A stretch of 43,964 bases of DNA from assembly GCF_000177675.1 (NCBI RefSeq), contig NZ_ADGX01000071.1:1-43964 (forward strand), given 5' to 3'. The notes beneath the pieces were generated by a model, which worked only from the letters and a program-made list of their open reading frames with translations, was not told the DNA's origin and did not search any database. The position numbers and the translations under genes were made by a program. Numbering within the stretch: the stretch's first letter is position 1; every line of letters starts with the position of its first letter. Source of the stretch: Parafrankia sp. EUN1f (GTDB taxonomy: Bacteria > Actinomycetota > Actinomycetes > Frankiales > Frankiaceae). Shown one piece after another: positions 1 through 8,690 of this stretch.

Positions 1-286
<286 letters not shown>

Positions 287-360
287 ACTTGTAAGATTCT
301 GCTGTTTTGCGTCCACTGTGCGGTTCTCGGGCTGCGACCGGATGGGTCGGGTCTGATAGT

Positions 361-478
361 GTTTCGGTGGCTTTGGCGAAGGGGAAACGCCCGGTTCCAT
401 TCCGAACCCGGTAGCTAAGCCCTTCAGCGCCGATGGTACTGCGCGGGGGACCGCGTGGGAGAGTAGGACGCCGCCGGA
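361..478 (+). rRNA. rrf: 5S ribosomal RNA
   Basis: The segment lies about 75 bases after the 23S end and has the length (about 118) and conserved core of bacterial 5S rRNA, including CCATTCCGAACCCGG and GTGGGAGAGTAGGACGCCGCC. The two ends can pair to form helix I (TTCGGTGG near 362 with CCGCCGGA near 471). The boundaries are good to within a few bases. It is the last gene of the rRNA operon; a strong hairpin begins eight bases later. Confidence 0.95.
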
Positions 479-485
479 CTTCTTT

Positions 486-529
486 AGGTAGGGGCTGTTT
501 CTGGCTGGTGCCGGAGGCAGCCCCTACCT
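486..529 (+). terminator. rRNA operon terminator hairpin
   Basis: AGGTAGGGGCTG (486-497) is perfectly complementary to CAGCCCCTACCT (518-529). The interior can also pair (CTGGC at 501-505 with GCCGG at 510-514), extending the stem. The T-rich stretch TGTATTTGTAGTGCCTTTT follows. Its position directly after the 5S rRNA fits an intrinsic terminator for the rRNA operon. Confidence 0.9.
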
Positions 530-843
530 GTATTTGTAGTGCCTTTTCGGATGGGTCCGGAGGCTCTCGTGGCTGCCCGGTCGCGGGCCGCTGGCCGTGC
601 CAGGGGTACTGGTTCGCTGGGCGTATCACCATTGGCCAGGTGCTGTCGAGGCTCCGAGCGTGTCCCGCAGGTTCGTCGGCGTCGCCGGCCCGGGGCCGGC
701 CTGGAGGGCGCGGCGGACCGGGGCCGGTGAGACGTCCGGTATCAGTGGGCTCTCGGCCGGCCCGGCGGGTGCCTGCCCGGCCGGCCGCAGAGAATGAGAT
801 GTACCTGGGGAAGGCCGCGTTCCGGCACCCCGGAACGAAGGGA
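530..843. other. Gap between rRNA operon and the large TPR gene
   Basis: No gene is supported here. An imperfect GC-rich hairpin, pairing 755-769 with 772-786 at 13 of 15 positions, lies shortly before the likely start of the downstream gene and could be part of its leader. Alternative in-frame starts of the downstream gene exist at 799 and 856. I see no convincing promoter hexamers. Confidence 0.4.
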
Positions 844-3800
844 ATGCTTTCCGTTATGCCGAACGACGAGTCGTCGAGGTCCCAGCCGTCCGGGTCTGGA
901 GGGCCTCCGCGGGAGCGGCGCGCCGGCCAGCAGGGGCGGCCGGCGCGACCAGCGAGAAGCGGTGGGGACCGACGCGACGGTCAGGGACCGCGCCGCGCCT
1001 CGTCGGAGGGCGGCCGTGGAGGCGGCGGCGAGGTCAGGCGATCCGGGCGAGTGATGAAGGGCGACGGCGGGTGGTCCCAGGACCGGCCCGGTCGCCGCAC
1101 CGAGGGCGGCCGCGGCCCGGCGGGTTCGGCTGCCCCCCGCGGCCATGGCGGTTCGAGTGGTTCGACGACCGGCGGTGCCGCGGGCGGCGGCTCGCGTGGC
1201 GCTGGTCCGGCGCGGGGAGCGGGCGCCGGGCGTGGCTCCGCCTCCTCCGGATGGACGCCTTCGTCCGGGCGGGCGTCGTCCGGGCGTGGTGGCCCTGCAC
1301 CGCGGGCCGGTGGAGGCCGTTGGCGCGACAACCAGACCGGCGGATCGGGTGGTGGTTCGGGCTCGGGGCCGCGTCCACAGTGGCAGCGTGCTGGGAGAGG
1401 CGACAGCCCGGGCGCGGGCGCGGGCCCGGGTCGCGCTGAGGGTGCAGGCCGCGCCGAGAGCTCCGGCTGGCAGGAGAGGTCTGGCCGGCCGGAGAGCTCC
1501 GGCCGGCGCGAGAGTTACGGCAGGCCCCCTGGCGCGGGTCGACCTGATGGCGGTCCGTCCGGCGGCGGACGCTGGTCCCGTCCGAGCGACGGCGGAGAAG
1601 GCGACAGCTCCGGATATGGTGCGCGTTCCGGTCGCTATGTCGGTGACCGGGCGGCACGGCGGCCTGGTGGCGGGACCGGTAAGCCGTCCGCCGGCGCGCC
1701 GGTGAACCGTGCGCGTTCCGACGGTCCTGCGCGTGTCTCCACGAACCGGCCCTGGTCCACTGGCCGTGATGGTGCTCCTCGCGATGACGCAGCTCGGCGC
1801 GGCAGTGCTCCGGGTACTGATGGCTGGCGGGGCGGACCTGCACGCGGTGGTGCCACCCGCGAGGGGTACCGCCGAGAGGACAGCCGCGGAGACGGCGACC
1901 GCCGTGACAGCGATCGCCGTGATCGCGACGAGGCCCGCCGGGACGATGCACGTCGCGACGGGGGCCGTGGACGTGCCCCCGAGCGGTTCGCCGCCGGCGA
2001 CCGGCGTTCTGGTGACGGCGGTGGCGCCGGTAGGGGCTTCTCCCGCGGGGACGCCCGCCACGGCGGTTCCCGTGAGCAGCGCCCCGACCGCTCTTCCACG
2101 CCCAGCGGTGACCGCTGGCCCCGGGCTGAGCGTGGCACCGACCAGCGGCGTTTCGCAGGCGCGGATCGTGGGCCCGAGCGCCGTACTGACCAAAGACGCT
2201 TCGACAGCACCGAGCACCGGCCGGCGCGACCGCACGGTGAGGACAACACCCCACGTGGCGAGTCCGGGCCGTCATCTGCGGGCTACCGCGGACGTCCAAC
2301 CGGTGCCGGCGGTCGCGACGGCGGTCGCGACGGCCGCCGGGATTTCCGCCGCGACGGCGGGGACCGGCCCGGACGCTGGAGCGGGTCTGGACCTCGGCCC
2401 GACGGGTCTCGGTCCGACGGCGCCGACCGGCCGCGACGCTTCGGGTCCGGCACGCGCCCGGAGCCGGGCACAAGGTCGGAACCAGGCACGAGGCCGGAAC
2501 CAGGCACGAGGCCGGAACCAGGCACGAGGCCGGAACCAGGCACGAGGCCGGACCGCGAGCCGGTGGCCCGTGGCGGCGCGGCCGACGGCGGCGCCGCGAA
2601 CGCGGGCCCGCAGGTCGGCAGGGGCGACGCCCACCGTGGTGGCGACGCCCACCGTCGTGGCGACGCCTACCGTGGTGGCGATGCGAAGCCACGGTGGGAG
2701 CGTCCGAGCGGTTCGCGCCCGGACGCGAACCGCTCGGGCCCGCGCCGTTCGGATGGTGGTCGGCCTGCGTCCCGTGGCGGCTCCTCGGTCGGGAGGCCCG
2801 CACGCCGTCCCACCGACAGCCCCAGCCGGTCGGGTGGGCCGGGGGACGGCACCGTCCCGCGTCGTCGTCCGGCCGCGCCCGCGCTGCCGGACGAGGCGCG
2901 GGCCGAGCTGCTCGACCGGGACGTCCGGCGGGACCTGCGCAGTGTGCCGGCGCCGTTGGCGGAGACGATCGCCCGGCATCTCGTCGCGGCGGCGATGCTC
3001 GTCGACACCGATCCCGCGCTGGCGTTGGAGCACGCCCGAGCGGCGGCGGCGCGGCTGCCCCGCATGGCAGCTGTGCGTGAGGCAGTCGGCGTAGCCGCCT
3101 ACCACGCCGGTGAGTACGCGGCCGCGCTGCTGGAGCTGCGTGCGGCAAGGCGCATCGACGGGTCGCCGCACAACCTGCCACTGATGGCCGACGCGGAGCG
3201 CGGTCTCGGCCGACCCGAGCGTGCTGTCGACTGCCTGTCCGATCCCGGTGTCGCCGAGCTGGACGAGGCGGCGCGGGTGGAGCTGCTGATCGTGGTGTCC
3301 GGTGCCCGGCGCGATATGGGCCAGCCCGAGGCCGCGGTGGTGCTGCTGCGCGACGCGGCGATGGCCAGGAGCGAACCGCGTCCGTGGACGCCCCGGCTCT
3401 GGTACGCCTACGCGGAGGCGCTGCTCGCCGCGGATCGTCCGGTGGAGGCCCTGCGTTGGTTCACGGCAACCGCGGCGATCGACGAGGACGAGACCGACGC
3501 GGCCGAGCGGATCTACGAGCTGACGGTCATCGACGACGAGGCCGACGAGGCCGACGACGACGTCGACGACCTCGATGTGGTCGATCAGGAGGACCAGGTC
3601 GATCAGGAGGACCAGGTCGATCAGGAGGACCAGGACGACCAGGAGGACCAGGACGACCAGGACGACCAGGTGAGGTCGGCCGAGTCTGACGACATCCCGA
3701 TCGTCACGGATCTGAACCACGACGCAGGCCCTGAGTCCGGGCCGGACGGCGTCACCGCGCCGATCGGTGCGGAGCCACTCGCCCAGGCGGCGCTCGCGCA

Positions 3801-4182
3801 GCAGCCGCTCTCTGAGGACGGAGGCGAGGGGGCCCTTCCCGAGGTATCGGGTGAGGAGTCCCGCGCCGAGGGAAACGCGGCGAACGCCGAGGATCTCGCG
3901 GAGGACGAGCCGGCCAAGGAGACGAGCGAGGAGACGAGCGAGGTGGATGCGGCCGAGCTGGTCGACGCCGCCTCGACCTCGACCTCGGCAGTCACAGGCA
4001 CCGGCGAGCCGGCGCCTGTGGCGGAGCCTGCCGTCGACTTCTCGGCGGCCCCGGAGAGCACGGCGTCGGCAGTCGCCGCGGACAGCGCAGCCCCGATCCC
4101 GGAGATCGTCTTCTCGGACGCTCCGGGCGGTGTGAAGCCGGCCGAGGCGGGAAGCCGGGACGAGGACCAGCCGGCCGGTTGA
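844..4182 (+). CDS. Large Arg/Gly/Asp-rich protein with TPR-like helical domain and acidic tail
   Basis: A protein of about 1112 residues in three parts. Residues ~20-680 are low complexity, rich in R, G, D, S and P with many RGG, RDG and RGD motifs, a composition often seen in RNA-binding disordered regions. Residues ~690-890 are Ala/Leu-rich paired helices resembling tetratricopeptide repeats (for example ALEHARAAAARLP and AYHAGEYAAALLELRAARR). The rest is strongly acidic, with DQEDQV-type repeats at 3583-3669 and an Ala/Glu/Thr-rich end. The start is uncertain: ATG 844 abuts AAGGGA, ATG 856 has the same element 12 bases away, and ATG 799 is also in frame. The TPR part shows that this is the coding frame, because several other frames are also open through the repeats. 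A scaffolding or RNA-associated role is only inference from composition. Confidence 0.75.
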   Translation: MLSVMPNDESSRSQPSGSGGPPRERRAGQQGRPARPARSGGDRRDGQGPRRASSEGGRGGGGEVRRSGRVMKGDGGWSQDRPGRRTEGGRGPAGSAAPRGHGGSSGSTTGGAAGGGSRGAGPARGAGAGRGSASSGWTPSSGRASSGRGGPAPRAGGGRWRDNQTGGSGGGSGSGPRPQWQRAGRGDSPGAGAGPGRAEGAGRAESSGWQERSGRPESSGRRESYGRPPGAGRPDGGPSGGGRWSRPSDGGEGDSSGYGARSGRYVGDRAARRPGGGTGKPSAGAPVNRARSDGPARVSTNRPWSTGRDGAPRDDAARRGSAPGTDGWRGGPARGGATREGYRREDSRGDGDRRDSDRRDRDEARRDDARRDGGRGRAPERFAAGDRRSGDGGGAGRGFSRGDARHGGSREQRPDRSSTPSGDRWPRAERGTDQRRFAGADRGPERRTDQRRFDSTEHRPARPHGEDNTPRGESGPSSAGYRGRPTGAGGRDGGRDGRRDFRRDGGDRPGRWSGSGPRPDGSRSDGADRPRRFGSGTRPEPGTRSEPGTRPEPGTRPEPGTRPEPGTRPDREPVARGGAADGGAANAGPQVGRGDAHRGGDAHRRGDAYRGGDAKPRWERPSGSRPDANRSGPRRSDGGRPASRGGSSVGRPARRPTDSPSRSGGPGDGTVPRRRPAAPALPDEARAELLDRDVRRDLRSVPAPLAETIARHLVAAAMLVDTDPALALEHARAAAARLPRMAAVREAVGVAAYHAGEYAAALLELRAARRIDGSPHNLPLMADAERGLGRPERAVDCLSDPGVAELDEAARVELLIVVSGARRDMGQPEAAVVLLRDAAMARSEPRPWTPRLWYAYAEALLAADRPVEALRWFTATAAIDEDETDAAERIYELTVIDDEADEADDDVDDLDVVDQEDQVDQEDQVDQEDQDDQEDQDDQDDQVRSAESDDIPIVTDLNHDAGPESGPDGVTAPIGAEPLAQAALAQQPLSEDGGEGALPEVSGEESRAEGNAANAEDLAEDEPAKETSEETSEVDAAELVDAASTSTSAVTGTGEPAPVAEPAVDFSAAPESTASAVAADSAAPIPEIVFSDAPGGVKPAEAGSRDEDQPAG
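2478..2549 (+). repeat. Tandem 18-bp repeat in the RG-rich coding region
   Basis: Four uninterrupted copies of GGAACCAGGCACGAGGCC encode repeated (EPGTRP) hexapeptides, with degenerate copies just upstream. The unit keeps the reading frame, so copy number can change without breaking the gene. Confidence 0.9.
3583..3669 (+). repeat. Tandem acidic (DQEDQV)-type repeat
   Basis: Two perfect 18-bp units (GATCAGGAGGACCAGGTC) at 3583-3600 and 3601-3618 are followed by a third nearly identical one and then degenerate GACGACCAG/GAGGACCAG units. They encode an acidic D/Q/E tract after the TPR-like domain. The unit is a multiple of three, so the repeat stays in frame. Confidence 0.85.
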
Positions 4183-4528
4183 CGGTGCGCCGTCCGGCGC
4201 GCCCAGGAGCGCCGGACGGCCGGCCCGCGGCAAGGTACGGACTGGCGCCGATCAAGATCGCTGGCCGGTGGGTGGGGAGGTTCGCACTCCACGAACGCGG
4301 CCGGACCTCCGAGCGCCCGGTAGCCCGGTAACCCGGGTTGACGAGTCGCAAGAGCGAACGATTTGGGTCGTTCCGACGACCCAAATCGTTCTTTCTTGCG
4401 GGTCGCCAGGCGACTCCCCGCCCCTTTTGCCCCTCTTCAGGTGAACTGCTGGTGCTGTGCGGCGGTGCGGGATCCGCGATGGGTGGCGGTGCGGGTCGAG
4501 CCGGCTCTGGAACGACCAAAGGCCAGCC
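4183..4528. other. Convergent intergenic gap
   Basis: This 346-base gap separates the large TPR gene (+) from the DUF1015 gene (-). It contains the bidirectional terminator at 4348-4399. I see no gene or other clear signal in the rest. Confidence 0.6.
4348..4399. terminator. Bidirectional terminator, long perfect hairpin
   Basis: GAACGATTTGGGTCGT (4356-4371) and ACGACCCAAATCGTTC (4376-4391) form a perfect 16-bp stem with a TCCG tetraloop. After a 2x2 internal loop the stem continues with GCAAGA (4348-4353) and TCTTGC (4394-4399). The AT-rich centre stands out against the very GC-rich surroundings. It lies between two convergent genes, so it probably stops transcription from both. Confidence 0.85.
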
Positions 4529-6007
4529 TCAGTCCAGCGGACGCATCAGCAGCCCGGTGCGGGGCTTGGGCGTGAAAAGGGTGGACTTGCGGGGCATCCG
4601 CTCAGCAGCGCCGGCGACGGCGATCACATCCGTGACCGGAGTCGGGTTCAGCAGGAGTGCAACCCCGCCGGAGGCGCGTGCGGCAGCCAGCGCGGCCGGC
4701 GCGTCGTGGTAGTAGTCAACGACCCCGACGGCGTCCTCCAGCTTCCACACCTGCGAGATCAGCGCGAGGTGCGCCACGGTGACGTCGAGGCGCCGAAACG
4801 CCTCCGACCGCTCGGCCGGCAGCGCCTGTCGCAGCAGGTCGGCCGAGGGCTGGGTGAGCAGGTAGGCCGCCGACCCATCGGTGATCACGAAGGCGTGGCC
4901 GGCCCGTCCGGCCGTGGCGAGCTCGTCGAGCAGCGTCGCGGGGTCGACGGGGACGGGCACCGGTGCGGTCGCCGTGCCTGCGGCAGCGGCGGTCGCGCCG
5001 GTCGCGATGGCGTCGGTCCCGGCAGCGGTGGCGGCTGTGCCGTCGGCATTCGTGGTGGTGAGCTGGCGGACGGTGAAGGACTCCCGGGCCCGGCTTACCG
5101 CGTCGGCGAGGGTGAGGCCCCGCACGGCGCGGTGGATGGCGTGTACCTGCGGCCCGCTGGCGGTGGCGTCGACCAGGAAGGTGAGCCCGAAGTCCCACGG
5201 GCCGTCGCCGGCGCCGGCGGCGTGTCGCTCCGCCTGGTACTGGCGATAGGTCGCATACCGGTGGTGGCCGTCCGCGATCACCGCGCGGCGGGGGAGCAGG
5301 TCCGCCGCGATGACTTCCAGGGTGGCCGGGTCGTCGATCGCCCAGAGCCGGTGTGTCACGCGGTCCGCCGTGTTGACGTCGGTGTCGACGTCGATGATCG
5401 GAGGGCTGGCAACGGCTTCGGCCACGGCTGCGCTGGCCGGGCCGCCGCCGTCGTAGAGCAGGAAGATCGGTTCCAGGTTGGCCGCGGTGGCGCGGGTCAG
5501 GGAGAGCCGGTCGGAGACCGGGCCGGCCATGGTGTTCTCGTGCGGCAGGACGATCTGAGCGTCGGGGTCCGCGAGTGCCAGCACTCCGACGAGGCCGCGC
5601 TGGACGTGATCTCCCTGTCGCTGTTCGTACACGTAGAGCGTGGGGACGTCGTCGCGGACCAGCACGCCGCTGTCCACCCACGCGCGCAGGGTTCGCGCCG
5701 CCTGCTCATAACGGTTGCCGACCTCGTCCGCCCCGCCCGTTGCGACGTGCTCGGGAAGGGCGCCGGGAACATCGCCGGGAACGTCACGCGGCAGGATCAG
5801 CCGGACGACGTTGTGCGCGGCGGAGGCCTCCAGCGCCGTGCGCTCGTCCTCGTCGATGACGTCGTAGGGCGGCGACGTGAGCGCGGCGAGATCCGCGCCG
5901 GTGGCCGCGAAACGGGCCGCGCGGAAGGGCGCCAGCACGAGTCCGGCGGGGACTGGCACCGGGACGGACACCGGGGGAACTGGCGCGGCGGCATCAGGGG
6001 CAACCAT
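4529..6007 (-). CDS. DUF1015 family protein
   Basis: About 492 residues. The N-terminal half has the family hallmarks: LAPFRAARF, SPPYDVIDEDER, NVVRLILPRD, then a DGHHRYATYRQYQ motif in the middle. DUF1015 proteins have a ParB-like fold, and some related proteins have been reported as free serine kinases; that function is not established for this one. An Ala/Thr-rich insert of about 40 residues interrupts the C-terminal half and is probably a linker. ATG 6007 is preferred because TACGAT sits seven bases upstream, suggesting a leaderless start. ATG 6016 is an in-frame alternative. The gene converges with the large TPR gene. Confidence 0.85.
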   Translation of the reverse strand: MVAPDAAAPVPPVSVPVPVPAGLVLAPFRAARFAATGADLAALTSPPYDVIDEDERTALEASAAHNVVRLILPRDVPGDVPGALPEHVATGGADEVGNRYEQAARTLRAWVDSGVLVRDDVPTLYVYEQRQGDHVQRGLVGVLALADPDAQIVLPHENTMAGPVSDRLSLTRATAANLEPIFLLYDGGGPASAAVAEAVASPPIIDVDTDVNTADRVTHRLWAIDDPATLEVIAADLLPRRAVIADGHHRYATYRQYQAERHAAGAGDGPWDFGLTFLVDATASGPQVHAIHRAVRGLTLADAVSRARESFTVRQLTTTNADGTAATAAGTDAIATGATAAAAGTATAPVPVPVDPATLLDELATAGRAGHAFVITDGSAAYLLTQPSADLLRQALPAERSEAFRRLDVTVAHLALISQVWKLEDAVGVVDYYHDAPAALAAARASGGVALLLNPTPVTDVIAVAGAAERMPRKSTLFTPKPRTGLLMRPLD

Positions 6008-6014
6008 GAGGCGC

Positions 6015-6020
6015 ATCGTA
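6015..6020 (-). promoter_or_regulatory. Candidate -10 (TACGAT) for a leaderless DUF1015 mRNA
   Basis: On the minus strand TACGAT ends seven bases before ATG 6007, which would place the transcription start at or next to the start codon. No Shine-Dalgarno sequence is visible before this ATG, and no good -35 is seen. Confidence 0.5.
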
Positions 6021-6311
6021 GGTGCTCCGACCCCGCGCCCTCATCCGCCGCGAGGTCCAGGTCCCGCTGGCTGCCCCACCCTGGCGACGCCGCGGTCCCG
6101 GCGCGGCGGTCCCGGCGGGACGGATCCGGGTGGCGTGGAAGACAGGCCGTTATTCCGATGTTGGGGCATGTGAGTGCCGCTTACGGTGAAACTGGTTGGG
6201 AGGGTGGGACACCTCCCTCCCATCTGTGTCGCCGAGGGCGTCGGCCGGGCGGTGCTGTTCCCGCTGCCGTGGTTGCCGCGACCGCGGTGGTCCGGACGAC
6301 GTGGAGGTGCC
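6021..6311. other. Divergent intergenic gap
   Basis: This region separates the DUF1015 gene (-) from the small TPR gene (+). It contains a hairpin, TGGGAGGG (6197-6204) pairing with CCCTCCCA (6215-6222), in what would be the leader of the TPR-HAD operon. A weak -10 candidate, TACGGT, lies near 6182. No gene is supported here. Confidence 0.4.
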
Positions 6312-6746
6312 ATGACGGAGGAGTTCGGCACGGGGGGCGGAGGCGGTCGGCGGGGGCCGGAGCCGGCGCGCTCGCCTGCCGGTGAGGTCTACGACTGGTA
6401 CACACGTGGGATGGCCCTGCTGGGGCACGGCGACGCGAACGCCGCCGTGCAGCTTCTCGCGCACGCCGTGGCGGCGGAGCCGGCGTCGCCGAGCGTGCGG
6501 GAGGCACTGGCCCGGGCCCAGTTCGAGGCCGGCCAGTTCGACGACGCCGCGCGCACCTTCGCCTGGATCGTCGACAGGCATCCCACGGACGACTACGCCC
6601 AGTTCGGGTTGGGAATGGCGGCCCGTCGGGCGGGAGACCTGCGGGTCGCCATCGAGCACCTGGCGCTCGCCGTCGCGATGCGGCCGGACCTGGCCCACTA
6701 CGGTGTCGCGTTGCGCGGCGCGCGCGCGGCGCTGAACCGCGCATGA
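6312..6746 (+). CDS. Small tetratricopeptide repeat protein
   Basis: 144 residues. Three helical repeats of TPR type span residues ~25-130, for example GMALLGHGDANAAVQLLAHA, LARAQFEAGQFDDAARTFAW and GMAARRAGDLRVAIEHLALA. ATG 6312 is chosen because GGAGGT lies five bases upstream. The stop overlaps the start of the HAD phosphatase gene by four bases (ATGA), so the two are translationally coupled. A TPR protein next to a HAD phosphatase is a common actinobacterial pair. Its partner is unknown; TPRs usually bind protein ligands. Confidence 0.85.
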   Translation: MTEEFGTGGGGGRRGPEPARSPAGEVYDWYTRGMALLGHGDANAAVQLLAHAVAAEPASPSVREALARAQFEAGQFDDAARTFAWIVDRHPTDDYAQFGLGMAARRAGDLRVAIEHLALAVAMRPDLAHYGVALRGARAALNRA

Positions 6747-7948
6747 GGCCCTCGACCGCGCCAGTAACGGCTGCGCCAGCCGCGACGGCCGCGCCAGCCG
6801 CGCCAGCCGCGGCGGCTGCATCGGCCGCGACGGCGGTGGCGACGTGGGCGCCGCTTTCCGGTTCGTCGCGGACACCCGCGTCGATGTTCGACGTCGCCCT
6901 GATGGATCTCGACGGTGTCGTGAACCGGGGTGAGCGGGCCGTGCCACATGCCGCGGCCGTGATCGAGGCCGCGGCGGTCGACGGAATGCGCACGGTCTAC
7001 GTGACGAACAACGCGCTGCGGACCCCGGAGACAGTCGCCGCTCGGCTGACCGGCTTCGGGGTTCCGGCCGGGCCCACCGATGTGGTGACGTCGGCGCAGG
7101 CCGCCGCGCACGTGCTGGCCGAGCGTCTCCCTGCGGGGGCGAAGGTGCTGGTGGCCGGCGGGGCGGGGCTGTGGGAGGCGGTGCGGGCCGAGGGGCTGTC
7201 GCCGACGTCGTCGGCTGCCGACGAGCCGGCCGCCGTCGTCCAGGGTTTCGACCCGGAGATGACGTACGCCCGGCTGGTCGAGGCCGTGCTGGCCGTCCGG
7301 GCGGGTGCCTGGTGGGTCGCGAGCAACACGGATCTGACGGTGCCGACGGAGCGTGGGCTGGCGCCCGGTAACGGGGCGCTGGTGGCCTTCGTCCGGGCCG
7401 CGACGGAGGCCGAGCCCGTCGTGACCGGGAAGCCGGAGCTGGCGATGCACGCCGAATCGGTGCGGCGCAGCGGTGCACGCAACCCGATCATCGTCGGCGA
7501 CCGGCTGGACACCGACATCGAGGCGGGCACTCGGTCGGCGACACCGACGTTGCTGGTGTTCACCGGTGTCACCGGGCCCGCCGAGCTGTTCGCGGCGCCG
7601 CCGTGGCACCGGCCCACCTTCGTCGCGGCCGACCTGCGCGGGCTGCGCCGTACCCAGCCGGCGGTCCAGGTACGGGACGATTCGTCCCGGTGCGGCGCCT
7701 GGGCCTGCGTTCTGGACGGAACCACCCTGCGCTGGCACTCGGCGGCGGACGACGGGGCACCTGGTCGCAACGCCGACGTCGACGTCGACGTCGACGCCGA
7801 CGCCGGCGTCGACGCCGGAGATGACGGCCTCGACGCGCTTCGCGCCGCCTGCGCCCTGGCCTGGGCGGCTGCCGACGCGGGACGCACGCTGACCACGCTC
7901 GCCGACGAGCGGCCGCCCGGCTGCGAGGACCTGCGTGTACCCCGCTGA
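6743..7948 (+). CDS. HAD superfamily hydrolase, class IIA (NagD/PGP-like)
   Basis: 401 residues. The four HAD motifs are present: DLDGVV with nucleophile Asp (~residue 55), TNN, the Lys in TGKPEL, and GDRLDTDIEAG for metal binding. The layout matches class IIA phosphatases such as NagD and phosphoglycolate phosphatase; the physiological substrate is not evident. An Ala-rich extension of about 45 residues precedes the domain, so translation could also begin at the ATG near 6884. ATG 6743 is preferred for its ATGA overlap with the TPR gene. A C-terminal Asp-rich tract is encoded by hexamer repeats at 7775-7818. The far end may carry a small extra domain. Confidence 0.88.
   Translation: MRPSTAPVTAAPAATAAPAAPAAAAASAATAVATWAPLSGSSRTPASMFDVALMDLDGVVNRGERAVPHAAAVIEAAAVDGMRTVYVTNNALRTPETVAARLTGFGVPAGPTDVVTSAQAAAHVLAERLPAGAKVLVAGGAGLWEAVRAEGLSPTSSAADEPAAVVQGFDPEMTYARLVEAVLAVRAGAWWVASNTDLTVPTERGLAPGNGALVAFVRAATEAEPVVTGKPELAMHAESVRRSGARNPIIVGDRLDTDIEAGTRSATPTLLVFTGVTGPAELFAAPPWHRPTFVAADLRGLRRTQPAVQVRDDSSRCGAWACVLDGTTLRWHSAADDGAPGRNADVDVDVDADAGVDAGDDGLDALRAACALAWAAADAGRTLTTLADERPPGCEDLRVPR
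7775..7818 (+). repeat. GACGTC/GACGCC hexamer repeat in the HAD gene
   Basis: Three GACGTC units followed by variant GACGCC and GGCGTC units encode an alternating Asp-Val/Ala tract. The unit is in frame, and the tract lies after the catalytic domain. Confidence 0.8.
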
Positions 7949-8012
7949 TGCCGGCTCCGGCCGGCGCAGCGCAGGTCAGCGCGAGTAACGCGGGTCGGTC
8001 AGGCAGCGCAGG

Positions 8013-8351
8013 TCACAGCAGCGCGCGTACCCGGAGCAGGTCGCGGACGCTCGCGTCCACCTTGAGGCGGCCACTGGCCCAGGCCGAGGTGACCGAAAGT
8101 GTCCCGCTGGTCACGGCGAGGAGGTCGTCGCTGCTGAGGGTGAGGGTGATCTGCGCCCCGGGCCGCTCGCCCTCCCCGATGTCATGCAGGCAGCCACCGC
8201 GCAGATGACCGGAGAAGGTGGTCTCCAGATCCGGGATGCGGCAGACGATGACACGATCGGGGGTGCGGGCCGCACGGTTGCTCCGGGCGAGCTCGTCCAG
8301 GCGGGAGGCGAGGTCACGCAGTGCGGCCTCACACTGCAAACGGTCCGCCAT
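8013..8351 (-). CDS. SCP2 sterol-binding domain-like protein
   Basis: 112 residues. The pattern VIVCRIPDLETTFSGHL, then ITLTLSSDDLLAVTSG, then SAWASGRLKVDASVRDL is that of the short actinobacterial SCP2-like proteins found beside tlyA and nadK. SCP2 domains bind lipophilic ligands; the ligand here is unknown. The start is ATG 8351: AAGGAGG lies upstream but about 12 bases away, which is long. No better in-frame start is visible. The gene is divergent from the tlyA operon and convergent with the HAD gene. Confidence 0.82.
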   Translation of the reverse strand: MADRLQCEAALRDLASRLDELARSNRAARTPDRVIVCRIPDLETTFSGHLRGGCLHDIGEGERPGAQITLTLSSDDLLAVTSGTLSVTSAWASGRLKVDASVRDLLRVRALL

Positions 8352-8510
8352 TCCGGACGTCCACCTCCTTCCCCCACCGCCGTCAGACACTAACGCGAGA
8401 GCGCTGCCGACGGCCGGAGCGGGACTGGCCCGGTGTGAGTGCGACCACGTGTGGGATGGCGATGCCCAGGCCGGGCATCGGCACCATCCGGAATGCGAGA
8501 GGCTTGTCCG

Positions 8511-8690
8511 GTGAACACCGACGAACTGTCCGCCGAGCTGACGGCGGCACTCGCGCGGCTCGCGATGCTCCCCGGCCGGCCGGCGGTCGAGCATCTGAAG
8601 GCGTTCGAGGAGGTGCACGGCCTTCTGGAGGACGCCTTGCGGGATCTGGCCGGCACATCCGGTCCGGACGGCGCCCGGGCGCCTCGGTGA
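8511..8690 (+). CDS. Small conserved-type protein upstream of tlyA
   Basis: 59 residues, starting at GTG 8511 with AGAGG about nine bases upstream. The sequence is mostly helical (ELSAELTAALARLAML, then AVEHLKAFEEVHGLLEDAL) with a short Pro/Gly-rich end. I do not recognise a family. Its stop overlaps the tlyA start by four bases (GTGA), so it is probably translated with tlyA. A role as a partner or leader cistron for TlyA is inference from position only. Confidence 0.65.
   Translation: MNTDELSAELTAALARLAMLPGRPAVEHLKAFEEVHGLLEDALRDLAGTSGPDGARAPR

Noticed and set aside
2478-2549. CRISPR-like array
   Set aside because: The repeats are adjacent 18-bp units without spacers and encode a regular hexapeptide in frame.
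4457-6385. Long plus-strand frame over the DUF1015 gene
   Set aside because: DUF1015 motifs occur on the minus strand; the plus frame spans a terminator region and a divergent promoter region, which a real gene would not do.
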